Assembly (NCBI GenBank): GCA_963995505.1
Contig: OZ023183.1
Coordinates: 20,952,671 to 21,016,670, forward strand
Source: Hypericum androsaemum
Taxonomy: Eukaryota; Streptophyta; Magnoliopsida; Malpighiales; Hypericaceae
Length of the DNA stretch: 64,000 nt
Reading direction: 5' to 3'
Part shown: in pieces, positions 1-10,946 of the stretch
Layout: each line of letters starts with the position of its first letter
Numbering within the stretch: position 1 is the stretch's first letter
Program-made: the position numbers and the translations under genes
Notes under the pieces: model-generated
Seen by the model: the letters and a program-made list of their open reading frames with translations, nothing else
Databases searched by the model: none
Told to the model about the DNA's origin: nothing

Positions 1-381
1 ATTCCTGTGTGATTATATGTTTAACTGTCCCCATATACATATGTTATTTTTGGGGGACTTTTGTACAATAGGTTGTGACATTGTCTGAGGTTTTGTGCAT
101 GTGTGAGCACACTCAGAATGTACAAATGCATGTGTCAAACATGTAATTAAATAAAGATGTTTGTTTAATTGCTTCCACTTGAATTTACTATCGATGAACT
201 TTAAACGGTTGAAGTTTAAGATTAATACTTGAATGGTGAGGGGAAGCATGCCCGCGACCCACTTCGATTTTGAGATTAATCAAGAACTCCATATCGTTAA
301 AAGTTATGAGTGATTAGTAAATTGAATCATATTGCCAAATCAAATTTCTAATATGTTCTCATATTAAAAATCCCTATAGAA
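1..381 (+). other. Leader (5' untranslated region) of copia family A copy 1
   Basis: No open frame of note. Positions about 145-350 align with 20270-20480 of the second family A copy, including the shared words 'gaggggaagcat' and 'aaaagttatgagtg'. This is why the stretch is placed inside the retrotransposon rather than called intergenic. Confidence 0.75.
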
Positions 382-1212
382 ATGTCAGTCGCTTCTAGAT
401 CCATCATTGCTGAGCTAAACAGTGAGTTAAAACTCAACGGTGAAAATTATGACAATTGGAGTATGAAAATCCAATATGTGCTTGAAGAACAAGAGGTTCT
501 GGAGCACATACATGTCATAATGGATGAGCCTGAAGAAGACACAACTGCTCAACATAAGCGAGATAAGGAAGCTTATGTTATTTGGAAGAGGAAAAACACT
601 ACTGCTCGATTGATCTTGTTGAGTTCCATGATGGATGATATCACCAAACAATTTCGCGTGCATGACAAAGCGAAAGAGTTATGGGATTCTCTCAAACTGA
701 AATTCGGAAAGCTTTCAGTGTCGAAGCTGCGTGCTTTGACCATAAGGTTTGATACCTTTAAAAAGCATCCGGAAGTTCCTATGAGGAAACACTTGAGAGT
801 GATGTCCAATATGATCAGTGAACTGGCAGAGGCCGGTCACTTACTCAGCAACGAGCAGCAGATTCAAGCTGTCATCCGTTCTCTACCACCAAGTTGGGAA
901 CAGATAAAGATGAATCTTACCCATTCCGATCATCTGGTAATATTTGATGATGTTGCTAGACACCTTGAGCTGGAGGAAGATCGCCTCCTAGCTATGAAAT
1001 CCCACCCTGAAGCCCATTCGATTTGTTCGACTAGGAGTGGTGGGAAAAAGAAAAAATGTAAAGGGAAGGGTAAGTGTAAACAAGCTCCAAAGGCTGAAAG
1101 CCATGGAACCAAGTTGGATGGCTCCAAGGCTAAAAAGAACAAGCGGTTTAACATTTCAAAAGTGAAATATTTTAACTGTCAACAGAAGTGACATTTTGCA
1201 AAAGATTGCAAA
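382..1212 (+). pseudogene. gag: Copia family A gag, stop codon in the zinc knuckle
   Basis: Frame of 269 codons starting at ATG 382, with the retrotransposon gag (UBN2-type) fold signature: an N-terminal 'YDNWSMKIQYVL' stretch, a central helical region, and a Lys-rich tail near residues 220-255. The C-terminal CCHC zinc knuckle is visible around 1165-1212, but a TGA at 1189-1191 stands at the residue that is normally the conserved Gly of the knuckle. The frame after the stop is the same frame as pol, so gag and pol were one polyprotein. Capsid function needs the knuckle to bind RNA, so the product would be truncated unless the stop is read through. Confidence 0.85.
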
Positions 1213-4200
1213 ATGCCCAAGCAGGTACATCTGAACTCAAGTGTGAGTAAATTGTATGTATCCTCTTGTACCCTTCTAACTGAATCACATTCTGTGTGGG
1301 TGATTGATTCAGGAGTGACAGATCATATAGCTAGAGACCGTGGTTCGTTCGTTGAGTACAGGCGGTTGCCGGCTGGAGCAAAAACTAATTTTATCGGTAA
1401 CAACTCGTGCGTGGATGTGAAAGGCCTGGGCACTTGTAGATTACACCTTCATGGTGGTCGTGCCCTTTTTTTACATGACGTGTTGTTTGCTCCAGACATA
1501 CGAAGGAACTTGATCTCAGTTTCGGCCTTAATGTCTTTAGGTTTCCGGTTGTCATTTGAGAACGACACCGTTAGATTATTTTTGGATGATGCCTATTTTG
1601 GCCTTGGATATATATCGGAAGGTTTTTTGATTTTGGATATTGATCCTTCTGAAAGTTTTTCCTTTGTCACTAGTTCAAATTCATCAGAGGATGATATTAA
1701 ACTATGGCATTCTAGACTTGGCCATATCGGTCAGGATCGTTTAAACCGTCTAGCTAAGGCAGGACTGTTGGGCAATATAGAGAAATCTATATTACCTAGT
1801 TGCGTATCCTGTCTAGAAGGGAAAAGTACTAGAAAATCTTTCGGTACTGGGGCTAGAGCCAAATTTCTACTACAATTAGTCCATTCTGACATATGTGGTC
1901 CAATGAACGTGAGGGCAAGGCATGGAGCATATTACTTCATCACCTTTATTGACGACTATACTAGATATGGTCTGATATACCTGATTTCTCACAAGTCTGA
2001 AGCCTTAAACTGCTTCATGACATACATGAGTTTTGTTGAGAATCAGAAGGATAGAAAGATAAAGGCCTTACGAACTGATCGTGGCCGTGAATATCTTTCT
2101 GATGAGTTCAAAGCTCTATGCATTGAAAAAGAAATTGAACATCAGTTGTCCATTCCTTATACACTACAGCAAAATGGAGTTGCTGAAAGAAGGAATAGAA
2201 CCCTTCTTGATATGGTTAGATCGATGATGGCAGAGGCAAGTTTGCCTATATCATTCTATGGAGATGCGCTCCTGACTGCCGCATACGTTCTAAACCGTGT
2301 ACCCTCTAAGTCTGTTACAGCCACTCCTTATGAAATGTGGACAGATCGGAAGCCCGATTTATCCTATTTTAAGCCATGGGGGTGTGCGTCCTATGTCCAT
2401 TCTACCTCAAGTACTTTCGGTAAATTAGGACCGAGAGGTAGAAAAAGTATCTTTATAAGATACCCAGAGGTATCTAAAGGGTACGTGTTCGTGGGTGAAC
2501 TGGACAATGGACATGTAACAGAATTTGAATCACGCGATGTCACGTTTTTGGAGAATGAATTTCCAAAGTTGGGGGAGGTTAGTAGTGACCTTACCCTTTA
2601 TGAGACAAATGAACCAGAGTCATCTGGATCACTTCTTCCGAGTTGGAGAATTGAGGAGGAAGATAGAGATTTTCCAACTCAAAATGATCCGGTAGGTCGT
2701 GATCTGAGTCCTGAAAGGGAGGTAATTCCTTATTCCAGTGGGAGTACGGTATTTTCACCCAGTGGGAGTGCGATTCCTGGATATGATGAATATATGAGAG
2801 ATGTTTATCAAAATCGGGAATACCATAGGTCTAGCAGAACTAGCATACCACGCCGACGATTTGACATCGAAGGCGAGGCTAATGCGTTCTTGGTATCACT
2901 AATGAAATTTGGTGGTCCAAGTGAAATTCTTCTGGCCATCCTGCAGGATGAAGATGAACCCAAAAATGTATCTGGAGCATTGTCATCTCCAAAACGTGAT
3001 GAATGGATGAATGCAATGGATGAAGAAATATCTTCTATGATCAAAAACCAGGTTTGGGATCTGGTTGACCTACCTAAGGGGCGTAGGGCAATTGGGAATA
3101 AGTGGATTCTCAAAATCAAGCGCAATGCAGATGGCAGTATCGAAAGATACAAAGCGCGTTTGGTTGCCCAAGGATTTAAACAACAGGCTGGGATAGACTA
3201 TGAGGAGACTTTTGCACCTGTTGTTAGATTTACGTCAATTAGGGTCATTTTAGCTATGGTTGCTAACATGAATCTAGAATTACATCAAATGGATGTAAAG
3301 ACTGCTTTTCTCCACGGAGAATTGGATGAAGAAATCTATATGATTCAGCCTGAGGGCTACATTCAAAAAGGCTGCGGACACAAAGTTTGCAAATTGAATA
3401 GATCAATTTATGGCCTTAAGCAGTCGTCTAGACAGTGGTATATTCGCTTTTATAATACGATCATGCAGCATGATTTTATTGTGACAGACGAAGATCACTA
3501 TGTGTATGTTAAGCGATCAGGAAAGAAGTTTGTTATCATCACCTTGTATGTTGATGACATACTTTTAGCTGGAAATGACATGGGATTTCTTGTCAAAATC
3601 AAAGATTGGTTATCTTCCAACTTTAAAATGAAAGACATGGGTGAAGCAGATTACATACTCGGAGTTAAGATTTTGAGAAATCGTTCAAAAAGAATAGTGT
3701 CTCTTTCACAAGAGACATATATTCGCAAAGTAGTAGAACGTTTCAATACAGTAACCCAAAGTATGTCCCATTGGTTAAAGGTCATAATTTGTGTAAGGAC
3801 ATGTGCCCAAAAATAGCTAAACAACGTAGGGACATGGAGAAGATTCCTTATGCCAATGCAGTTGGATGCCTGATGTACGCAATGTTGTGTACTAGACCTG
3901 ACATTTGCTATGCTGTTGGGATAGCAAGCAGATATCCGTCTGATCCAGGCAGTGCTCACTGGAAGGCTGTCAAAGGAATTTTGAAATATTTGAATACTAC
4001 TGCAGAATACTCCTTGTGCTATCAAGGCCATGACCTGATAATGAGTGGCTATACTGATGCTGATTAGGGAGGTGATGTGGATAAGAAAAAGTCTACATCT
4101 GGATTTATTTTCTTGTTGAACGGGGGTGCTGTCTCACGGAGTAGTAAGAAACAAACATGTGTATCCCTGTCAACAATGGAAGCAGAATATGTAGCTTCAG

Positions 4201-4517
4201 CTCATGCTGCACAAGAAGCGGTATGGTTGAAGAGATTCTTAAGCCATCTCTCCCTGATCAACTCGACGGAGCCAGTGAGTCTATTCTGCGACAACCAGGC
4301 AGCTATAGCATATGCTAAGGATCCTAGATTCCATAGCAGAGCTAAACATATAGATATTAAATTTCACTTTGTGAGAAATTTAATAAAATATAAAGAACTG
4401 TGTATGAAACACATATTTATACGAGATATGGCCGCAAATCCAATGACTAAAGCATTACCTCGAGAAGTGTTCGAGAAACATGTCAAGTCACTGGGTTTAC
4501 GACGGTTTCATTTGTAA
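1213..4517 (+). pseudogene. pol: Copia family A pol (protease, integrase, reverse transcriptase, RNase H), frameshifted
   Basis: Aspartic protease: 'VIDSGVTDH' near 1303. GAG-pre-integrase: 'LWHSRLGH' near 1702. The integrase core starts with 'HSDICGP' near 1884 and contains 'LRTDRGREY' near 2071. Reverse transcriptase carries the catalytic 'YVDDILLAG' near 3548. RNase H shows 'STMEAEYVA' near 4173 and ends at 4517. Breaks: the frame shifts near 3766-3771, and TAG at 4065-4067 replaces the usual Trp after 'GYTDAD'. Two 'CAGTGGGAGT' words sit between integrase and reverse transcriptase (see findings). This is a retroelement polyprotein remnant, not a host gene. Confidence 0.93.
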
Positions 4518-5364
4518 TCTAATTAGTTGGAATAAAGGAATTTTTATTTGGCAATATGAGTTAAATGTGAAACATGTCGGACAGAGAAGTAGCCCACTCA
4601 CACGGGTGTTTACCTCAGTGGGAGTTAAGAAGTTGATTCCTGGCTGAGATGAGGCAGTTATTGGACATTCATAAGTGCATGTCCTATGGCGGAATGCCGT
4701 CTTGCTTAAGAGCAAGTTTCCTTATGGAATGCAGGGATAAGTTGCTGCATTTGGATTTTCTACAATCCATATGATAAGATATAAGTGGAACTTATCATAC
4801 TGTCTGTCCTATTAGCCTAGAGTTAAGCTAAGGCTGATACTCTAGTATGGTGTTAAATGACATGTGTTCCTTGAAAAAGGAAAGTACACCGTAACACGTG
4901 ATCAATATCATGTGTGCTACTCGACCACTGGATGGGATGAAAATGTTGAGTGATTTCACAATCCCTGGTGTGAGACCAATTTTTGAGAATTGTGATTCCC
5001 GAAACCTACCCTTAAGATCCTAAACGTATTCTGGAAGTATGATCCAGTGCTGCTAGCTTGGAAAGTTCATGAAAAGGTTATGGCATAGCGATTCGACCTG
5101 GCAGGGCTGACCAGAAAAGCAGGCTGTATCATTATGAAAGGAATATAGTTAAGGGAGAAGGAACTCTGTTCATCACATTCTGAGTTTTGTGGTTCAGGTG
5201 CACCAATTGTATTGAAAAGTACAATAGTGAACCCGAATATAATTATTTGAAATCACTGATGTGAACCCAAATATAATTATTTGGCTTAACATACTCGACG
5301 TGTGCTGGTCGCACGAAATCCTTTAAAGAAATCTGATAACTGTTGATCAAGGTCAATAATAATT
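4518..5364 (+). other. Long 3' untranslated region of copia family A copy 1
   Basis: About 850 non-coding bases between the RNase H stop and the polypurine tract. Several blocks recur in the second copy at 24350-25345, for example 'gtgtttacctcagtgggagt' at 4606-4625, a block around 5040-5130 and the 'gctggtcgcacgaaat' word near 5303. Conservation between two decayed copies suggests it belongs to the element and may have had a function (RNA packaging or plus-strand priming), which is inference. Confidence 0.7.
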
Positions 5365-5374
5365 GAGTGGGAGA
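5365..5374 (+). promoter_or_regulatory. Polypurine tract of copia family A copy 1
   Basis: 'gagtgggaga' lies directly against the TGTTGG start of the 3' LTR, the usual place for the plus-strand primer. Confidence 0.75.
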
Positions 5375-5940
5375 TGTTGGACCTTGGGCCCAATAGAAAT
5401 CTGATAACCCGCGTTGACCGGCCCAAGCTACGCAAGCGCCACGTCAGCATGACGTGGCACTGACGTCATATGTGGCAGCCCACGTGGCGCCACGTGGCGG
5501 ACATGTGGCATGAAGCGCCACATGGCGGACATGTGGCCCGGAGTGCCACGTGGCACGCCACTTGGCGGTCATGCGGCTCGGAGTGCCACGTGGCACGCCA
5601 CGTGGCGCCATGCGGCACATTTTGACTGGCTGGACTTTCCTATAAAAGGAGGAATCTGGCTGGACTGAAATGTAACTTTTCTCACAACCACTCAATACAA
5701 AAGGAAAATTCCGGATCAGTTCCAGAATTTTAATCAGATTTTCGATTAAAGGAAATCTCGTGAAAATCGATTACGGATCCGTTCGAACGTGATCGTAATT
5801 CGACCAGCACGAAGAAGTTGTGGACCCGAGCCTGTGGACCTCTTACTTCAACAAGTAAGTGATTTATTATTAACGAATTAATTTGTTAATTAAACGGGTT
5901 TAACACGTAATTACTCGTTAATTACGCGTCAAAACCGTCA
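5375..5940 (+). repeat. 3' LTR of copia family A copy 1
   Basis: Starts TGTTGG just after the polypurine tract and ends in CA at about 5940 (the right edge is my best TG...CA choice; no second LTR is in the window to confirm it). It contains a cluster of CACGTG boxes, a TATA box 'tataaaagga' at 5641-5650, and a downstream 'caacaagtaagt' stretch also present in the LTRs of copy 2. Confidence 0.75.
5438..5650 (+). promoter_or_regulatory. LTR promoter with a dense G-box/bZIP-site cluster
   Basis: Five perfect CACGTG G-boxes start at 5481, 5491, 5547, 5587 and 5599, several in the extended form GCCACGTGGC. TGACGTCA sits at 5461-5468, and a perfect 9-bp inverted repeat GCCACGTCA/TGACGTGGC at 5438-5458. 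A TATA box follows at 5641. G-boxes and ACGT-core sites are known targets of plant bZIP and bHLH factors, and ABA- and light-responsive promoters often carry them. That this LTR responds to such signals is inference. Confidence 0.7.
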
Positions 5941-6493
5941 ATATGCTTACTCTCAAAGTTAAAAAAAAATCCCCCGTTACTTGTTGCCGGGCTTGCACTT
6001 GCACGGTAAAGCTAGAACGGACTTGTTGGATTTCGGAACATTCTATCTTTTGACAAGAGAGCTCGGCAACTTAGTTTTTATTTTTTACCTTTTTACTCAT
6101 CTGATACGGCACTCAATTTTTCAGGCTGCTGCAAGAGAGCGAATCCTACTTCCTGGAAACTTCTTTCGTGTCGAATACTAGATTAAAAGTAAAAAAAAAC
6201 ATTAGACATATGAGAGTTGGCCCGAAGTCTCGTAATCATGTAAAAAAAAATACCGAGAAAGTCGGAAATTCAGCTCCCAATTTACGCCATCCTAGCGTTA
6301 AAAATAGTTTCATAATACGCACCATAACAGGGTAGTTGAACAATGTGGGAGATGCTCATAATTCTGTGTTCATAACAAATCAAGATTTCATACGTCACCA
6401 CACATGTAATTAAAACAACAAGGTTGTGGTACGTGTCAGTTTGATGTTAACGATAATGAAATAAATAAATTTTAATCTCTTTTGTTTGATGTT
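5941..6493. other. Intergenic, nothing recognised
   Basis: AT-rich with short A-runs. A 66-codon open frame at 5981-6181 matches no family I know and has no supporting context. Confidence 0.5.
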
Positions 6494-7445
6494 TTGTCAC
6501 GCCCCGTTAAACAAGGCATGCCAATCGCCGCGGAGTAAATATCCTGCAATTCATTTTTATTTCTCAAATTTTCAAAATCCATCCTCAAGTCATAAAATCA
6601 TAAAGAAAAATACAAAGAAAAGTCTTAAAATGAAAAGCCGAATGAATGAATCCATGTCCTCGCCTCTAGCTCTCACACCCGATCCGTCCCCGTCGCATCT
6701 GAAACAAAATACGTATTTTGCTGAGTTTATACAACTCAGTAAGCCGAATTCACAATAAACATATATACACATATTTCACAAACAGAATCAGAATCAATGA
6801 CTCAAACACAGACGGACTTCGAAGTACGACTATCGAGAACATGTGGGACATAGAAGACAAAAAATTTCACGCTAAAGACACAGAAATGAAAGGACAGTCT
6901 CATCACAGATAGAGTACGAAAATCCAGAGTACTCTACGAGTACAGAAGCACCGGGATAATCCCGACCAGAACAGACAGAATAAATATGGATCACATGGCA
7001 GAATACACCCACTCAAATACAGATCGCATGGCAGAATACACCCATTCAAAATGAATACAGATCATGGCAGAATACGAAACGAATGCCTTATATACTCACA
7101 ACAGTCAAATACGGACATAATACGTCACAAACACGATCATAAAATGCGAATGATAGAGAGGTTCGACTTACCTCGTTTCCTTCTAACCTAACCTCGCCAA
7201 TCTGCATCTCCCCTAATTTTCGGCATCCTCCTCAAGTCCCTACAGTTTCGTGATCAATCAATCACTACGATTTCTTACGGATTCACAACAATTTAAACAA
7301 GATGGCTTACCCTAACGTCTCGGAAAGTGTTGTCGTGTTCTCCCTCGTCCCTGGACTCGCCAGGAAGATCTCCTATACCCGGAAGATTTCAGAAGGGTGA
7401 ACTTTATGGTTTCGTCTAGCCTTCTTTTATATACGAAGCTAGGGT
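6494..7445. repeat. Possible solo LTR or LTR fragment with internal tandem repeats
   Basis: Begins 'TGTCACGCCCCG' at about 6494, a word often seen at the start of plant Ty3-gypsy LTRs. There are no coding domains. A repeat of about 38 bp ('agatcgcatggcagaatacac') occurs in two and a half copies at about 6986-7071. No matching second LTR and no target duplication were found, so both the call and the right edge are tentative. Confidence 0.3.
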
Positions 7446-8106
7446 TTAAGATTGGCAAAAGTTTCGTTTAGTCCCTGGACAAATTACAGTTTATTCTCCC
7501 ATATATTTCAAATTATTTATTATGGTTTCCTGGTCCTTGCATGTTTATATACACAAATAATTATATGCTAGTTTCTTTTTCATCAAAGCAATCAGGTACA
7601 TATTAATTGTTATTTAACTTTGAGTCATCCTTTTTAACGTACACTGAGCTATATTATATCCAATTAATTAACCTCATTAAATCACGAGTCACCTTGGAGG
7701 TAGCTATGCGGCTTATCCACAAACCGGTGCAGTTGCAGAATCTAATGAAAGATCCCCTAGAAAACGAATCTAATGTACCGAAGTAGCAGGCTATTTTCTT
7801 CGAATGATTCTTCCAACAACTCCAGCGGAATCCCAGGCTACCCTGTTGGCCCTCCGGCTCCTTTCCTTATGTTCATCATAAAAAACAATCCTTTCCTATG
7901 TGCTATAATGTTTTCATAACGGAAAATAGACAACTCGAATTTTCTCCACTTCTCAGTTCGATTAGTCTAATCGTTTCAACCGTCGATCTAAATTATTTTA
8001 AAATTCTCTAGTCATATTGTGAATTGATCTAAATTTTGTTGACAGCGATTTGTTTACTGGAATATTAACCTCAGCTAATATATGTTTATCAGCATAACCT
8101 CTCAAA
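7446..8106. other. Intergenic, nothing recognised
   Basis: AT-rich sequence without coding signals or clear repeats. Confidence 0.5.
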
Positions 8107-8111
8107 TATAA

Positions 8112-8145
<34 letters not shown>

Positions 8146-8147
8146 AT
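8107..8147. repeat. Compound microsatellite (AT)n(GT)n
   Basis: Alternating AT units run directly into GT units, about 40 bases in all. Confidence 0.9.
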
Positions 8148-8271
8148 CAGCATATCCAAATGGCCGACTTACAAGTTAAAAGGAACAAGCTGCATTACGT
8201 ATGCAGTTCCGATCCAGGAACTGCATTTTGTTTTTCTCTGCAAGGGAGGGAGGAACGTTAATATGTTATTT

Positions 8272-8788
8272 CTTAAATAGGCAAAAATTTAATATATTCT
8301 CAAAATAGACAAAAAAAATTAAAAAAAATGGGTGATGACTTACATAGGGATCGTCAAATAAAAAATATAATGGAGTTGGGTCGCCTCGCTGAATTTTTTT
8401 TAATTTTTTTTAATTTCAGTTGGTCGAACTCGATCGACTTTTAACTTCAAACGAATTTTCGACATCGTTACACTCCGTATTTGGAAAAGTTATAAACTAT
8501 AAAGTTGTAGATATACGTCTCAGCTTTGCACAGCAACTTGAATCAACTCAATCATAATCTGGAGTAAAAATTTGTATCTCTCAACCAAAATTAGTCGATC
8601 GAACTCGATCGGCTTTTGACTTCAAATTTATTTTTGACATCCTTACACTTTGAATTTGGAAAAGTCATAAACTACAAAGTTGTAGATATATTAAATTGGG
8701 GTGTATGTGGATCGTCACCCATTTTTTAAATTTTTAACTTAATTTTTACCTATTTTAAAAATATATTAAGTTTTTACCTATTTAGAAA
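8272..8788. mobile_element. Inverted-repeat element (MITE-like) with an internal direct repeat
   Basis: The left arm (about 8272-8342, 'aaataggcaaaaatttaatatatt...atgggtgatgac') is the reverse complement of the right arm (about 8718-8788), including 'gtcaccca' against 'tgggtgat'. The right side continues outward with a further copy of the arm motif to about 8822. Between the arms, a block of roughly 95 bp is present twice in direct orientation (8414-8516 and 8598-8690); each copy contains 'aaagttgtagatata'. No transposase is encoded. The target duplication is unclear, so the superfamily is not assigned. Confidence 0.6.
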
Positions 8789-8822
8789 ATATATCTAAGT
8801 TTTTTTTGCCTATTTTGGAAAA

Positions 8823-9569
8823 AAACCCTACTAAGAGTACGTGTGACCTAAGTTTTACTGGCGGCCTGCTTGTAAATTAAACATTTTTAACTGATACTTA
8901 GTCCTATTTAGAGAATAGTTCTCCAATATTTTTTATTTTTACGGGACTTAAATACAAGATCTCATTAAACAAATTCAAGTTCTTTAATTTTCACAAACTC
9001 CCATTAATTAAATAAACCAAGATTGATGATGTGTATTTTTCAGATCTTGAATTTCAATGTTCCAGTCAAGTATGTGTATAGAAAGACCAAACAAATAATT
9101 AATGCCGTCAGCAAGTTTGCAATTGATCGGCGGCGGCTGGGCGGGATGGATGATGTAAATAGTATGGAACGGCGCCGACTTGGTCTAGAAGATCTTAAGA
9201 AAGCCTCCTCAAAAACAAAAGGGGACTCTTAGTCTTAGGACTCGGTGACTGTTCAATGTTGGCCTCATTATTTTCATTTCGGATACTTCCTCGGAGCTTC
9301 TCACTTCGCTGTCCAAAAATTTAATATATAATAATACAGAATGTAGAATATTTTTTTTGAGACGTTTACTGTTTGTTAGAAAGTGAGAATCTTCCTGCAA
9401 AAGATGTTCAAATAATTAGGAAAAAAATGGGCGATGGACCTAAAATGTTCAACTGATTTGGTTAAATACCCCTGAAAAAGTTGGTTAAACATTTTTTTTA
9501 GTTTATACTATCCGATATTTGGATATTACTATACCGATTAATCCTGCTTCGAATAAGGTATATTTGCCA
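8823..9569. other. Intergenic, nothing recognised
   Basis: An open frame of 69 codons at 9023-9232 has no recognisable motif. The rest is AT-rich. Confidence 0.45.
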
Positions 9570-9670
9570 AAGGACTTGTAGCCCAACGACACAAACGTTT
9601 AAATATTTAAGAGGTCCGGGGTTTAAACATTGATATTATTATGGTATAAAATTTACCTTAAAAAAAGAAC
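9570..9670 (+). repeat. Possible tRNA-derived SINE remnant
   Basis: 'gtagcccaacgac' resembles an RNA polymerase III A box. About 40 bases on, 'aggtccggggtttaaac' resembles a decayed B box, and the unit ends in a short A-run after 'aaatttacctt'. This is the usual layout of plant tRNA-related SINEs. A similar unit in the opposite direction is seen at 50735-50815. Confidence 0.3.
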
Positions 9671-9700
9671 AAATATATGTTAATACTAATTTTTTAAAGA

Positions 9701-10151
9701 GAAAAGTCCCATTTTAGGCTTTCAGAATTAAGACAATGTGGTTTCAAATTGGAAATTTAGTACCTTGTGGTTTACACATTTTTTCCCGGGCAGGTCTAGG
9801 ATAGCTGTCCGGCCAACTGGATTTGCCATGTCATATTTACATGGCGTGCCATCTGATCCTTTTTATCCATACAATTGATGACGTGGCAAGTCATAAAATT
9901 TTAAAATGGTGCCAAATTTTTGTATATTTTTCAAGTTTTGCCACGTCATCAATTGCATGGATAAAAAATGATGAGATGGCACGTCATGTAGACCGTAAAT
10001 ATGACATGGCAAATCCAGTTAGCCGGGCAGCTATCCTAGACTTGCCCGAGAAAAAATGTGTAAACTACAAGGTACTAAATTCTCAATTTGAAACTACACG
10101 GCCTTAATTCTGAAAGTCTGAAACCACAGAGTACTTAATGTGACTTTTTTC
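9701..10151. mobile_element. Foldback element with arms of about 200 bp
   Basis: 9701-9930 and 9945-10151 are long imperfect inverted repeats, starting 'gaaaagtccca' and ending 'tgtgactttttt'. The left arm lacks about 20 bases near its tip that the right arm keeps. Shared inner words include 'gatgacgtggca' and 'ctggatttgccatgtcatattta'. It encodes no transposase. The outer motif (agtcc-a-tt...agtac-ctgtggt) is like that of the element at 34260-34965, so the two probably belong to one group. The target duplication is blurred. Confidence 0.7.
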
Positions 10152-10946
10152 TTATTTAAAAAGGTAAATACACGCCATTTGACATGATTTGAAACATGCA
10201 CCTCATTGATGTTGATAACGTCTTCATTTAGCTATTTTAATAATAATGTATTCTTAATAGTTTTTTCGATAAATAGAGGTAGCCTTATTAATATTAACAC
10301 TTATTAGACGCGGCCCCTTCTATGGGTTCCCGTCATACTGTTTATGACGTTGTAGGCTCATGTCCCGTCAAAATTTGCACATAAAATTTTCACGGGAAAA
10401 CAGCGACAGAGAAAAAGAATACATTGTATCCTCTTTAAAAAAAATTAGATATCAATGAAAGTTAACCCAAGTAGTTTAGAGGTTGAATTTAATTTAAAAA
10501 TATTAAATTTAAGTCTTAAAAATATATAAGATAATATTAAAAGAATCACTCTTAAAATAAAGTTAAAAAATATTTTACTCCACATATCAGAATTAAAAGA
10601 AAAAGTAAAAAATTAGACGCCGGTGTAGTGGTGAGTTGCAGGAGAATTGAATGAGGGAATCTTTGTCCGCTTGCCATGGTTGAAGCAGGCTCTCTTACCC
10701 GTAAGAAAAGATGCTTCTGTATTAGATGCACTGGGGACAGCCTATTTTGTTGTGTTACCCATCCTTCTCTTTCTACAGCCTTCTCTACTACTCTACCATT
10801 GCTCTGTTACACATCGACCAACTGCCAACTATCAATTTATTATTAATTTTTTAGAAATATCATCAGTTGATTTTTTTATAAGAGGAGGAGCAAAGACCCC
10901 TACATATATAAATAAAATGGTTAATTATATTTTATTAAGTGTAAGG
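10152..10946. other. Intergenic, nothing recognised
   Basis: AT-rich. A 106-codon open frame at 10647-10967 has no recognisable motif. Confidence 0.45.

Larger units (their letters stand above)
1..5940 (+). mobile_element. Ty1-copia retrotransposon, family A copy 1 (5' LTR lies left of the window)
   Basis: The window opens inside the element's leader. Order is leader 1-381, gag 382-1212, pol 1213-4517, a long 3' untranslated region 4518-5364, a polypurine tract and the 3' LTR 5375-5940. Protease, integrase, reverse transcriptase and RNase H follow each other in Ty1-copia order (integrase before reverse transcriptase). Leader and 3' untranslated region align with the family A copy at 17613-25832, which shows they belong to the element. 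The coding frame carries a stop in the gag zinc knuckle, one frameshift and one further stop, so this copy looks inactive. Target duplication cannot be tested because the left end is missing. Confidence 0.93.

Noticed and set aside
8100..8150. CRISPR-like or satellite array
   Set aside because: A plain compound dinucleotide microsatellite; a plant genome context.
9023..9232. 69-codon open frame with Arg-rich parts
   Set aside because: No homology recognised, no splice or promoter context; likely chance.
9570..9670. A real tRNA gene
   Set aside because: A- and B-box-like words are present but no cloverleaf can be folded by eye; at best a SINE remnant.
9823..10107. 94-codon open frame
   Set aside because: It sits inside the inverted arms of a foldback element and has no protein motif.
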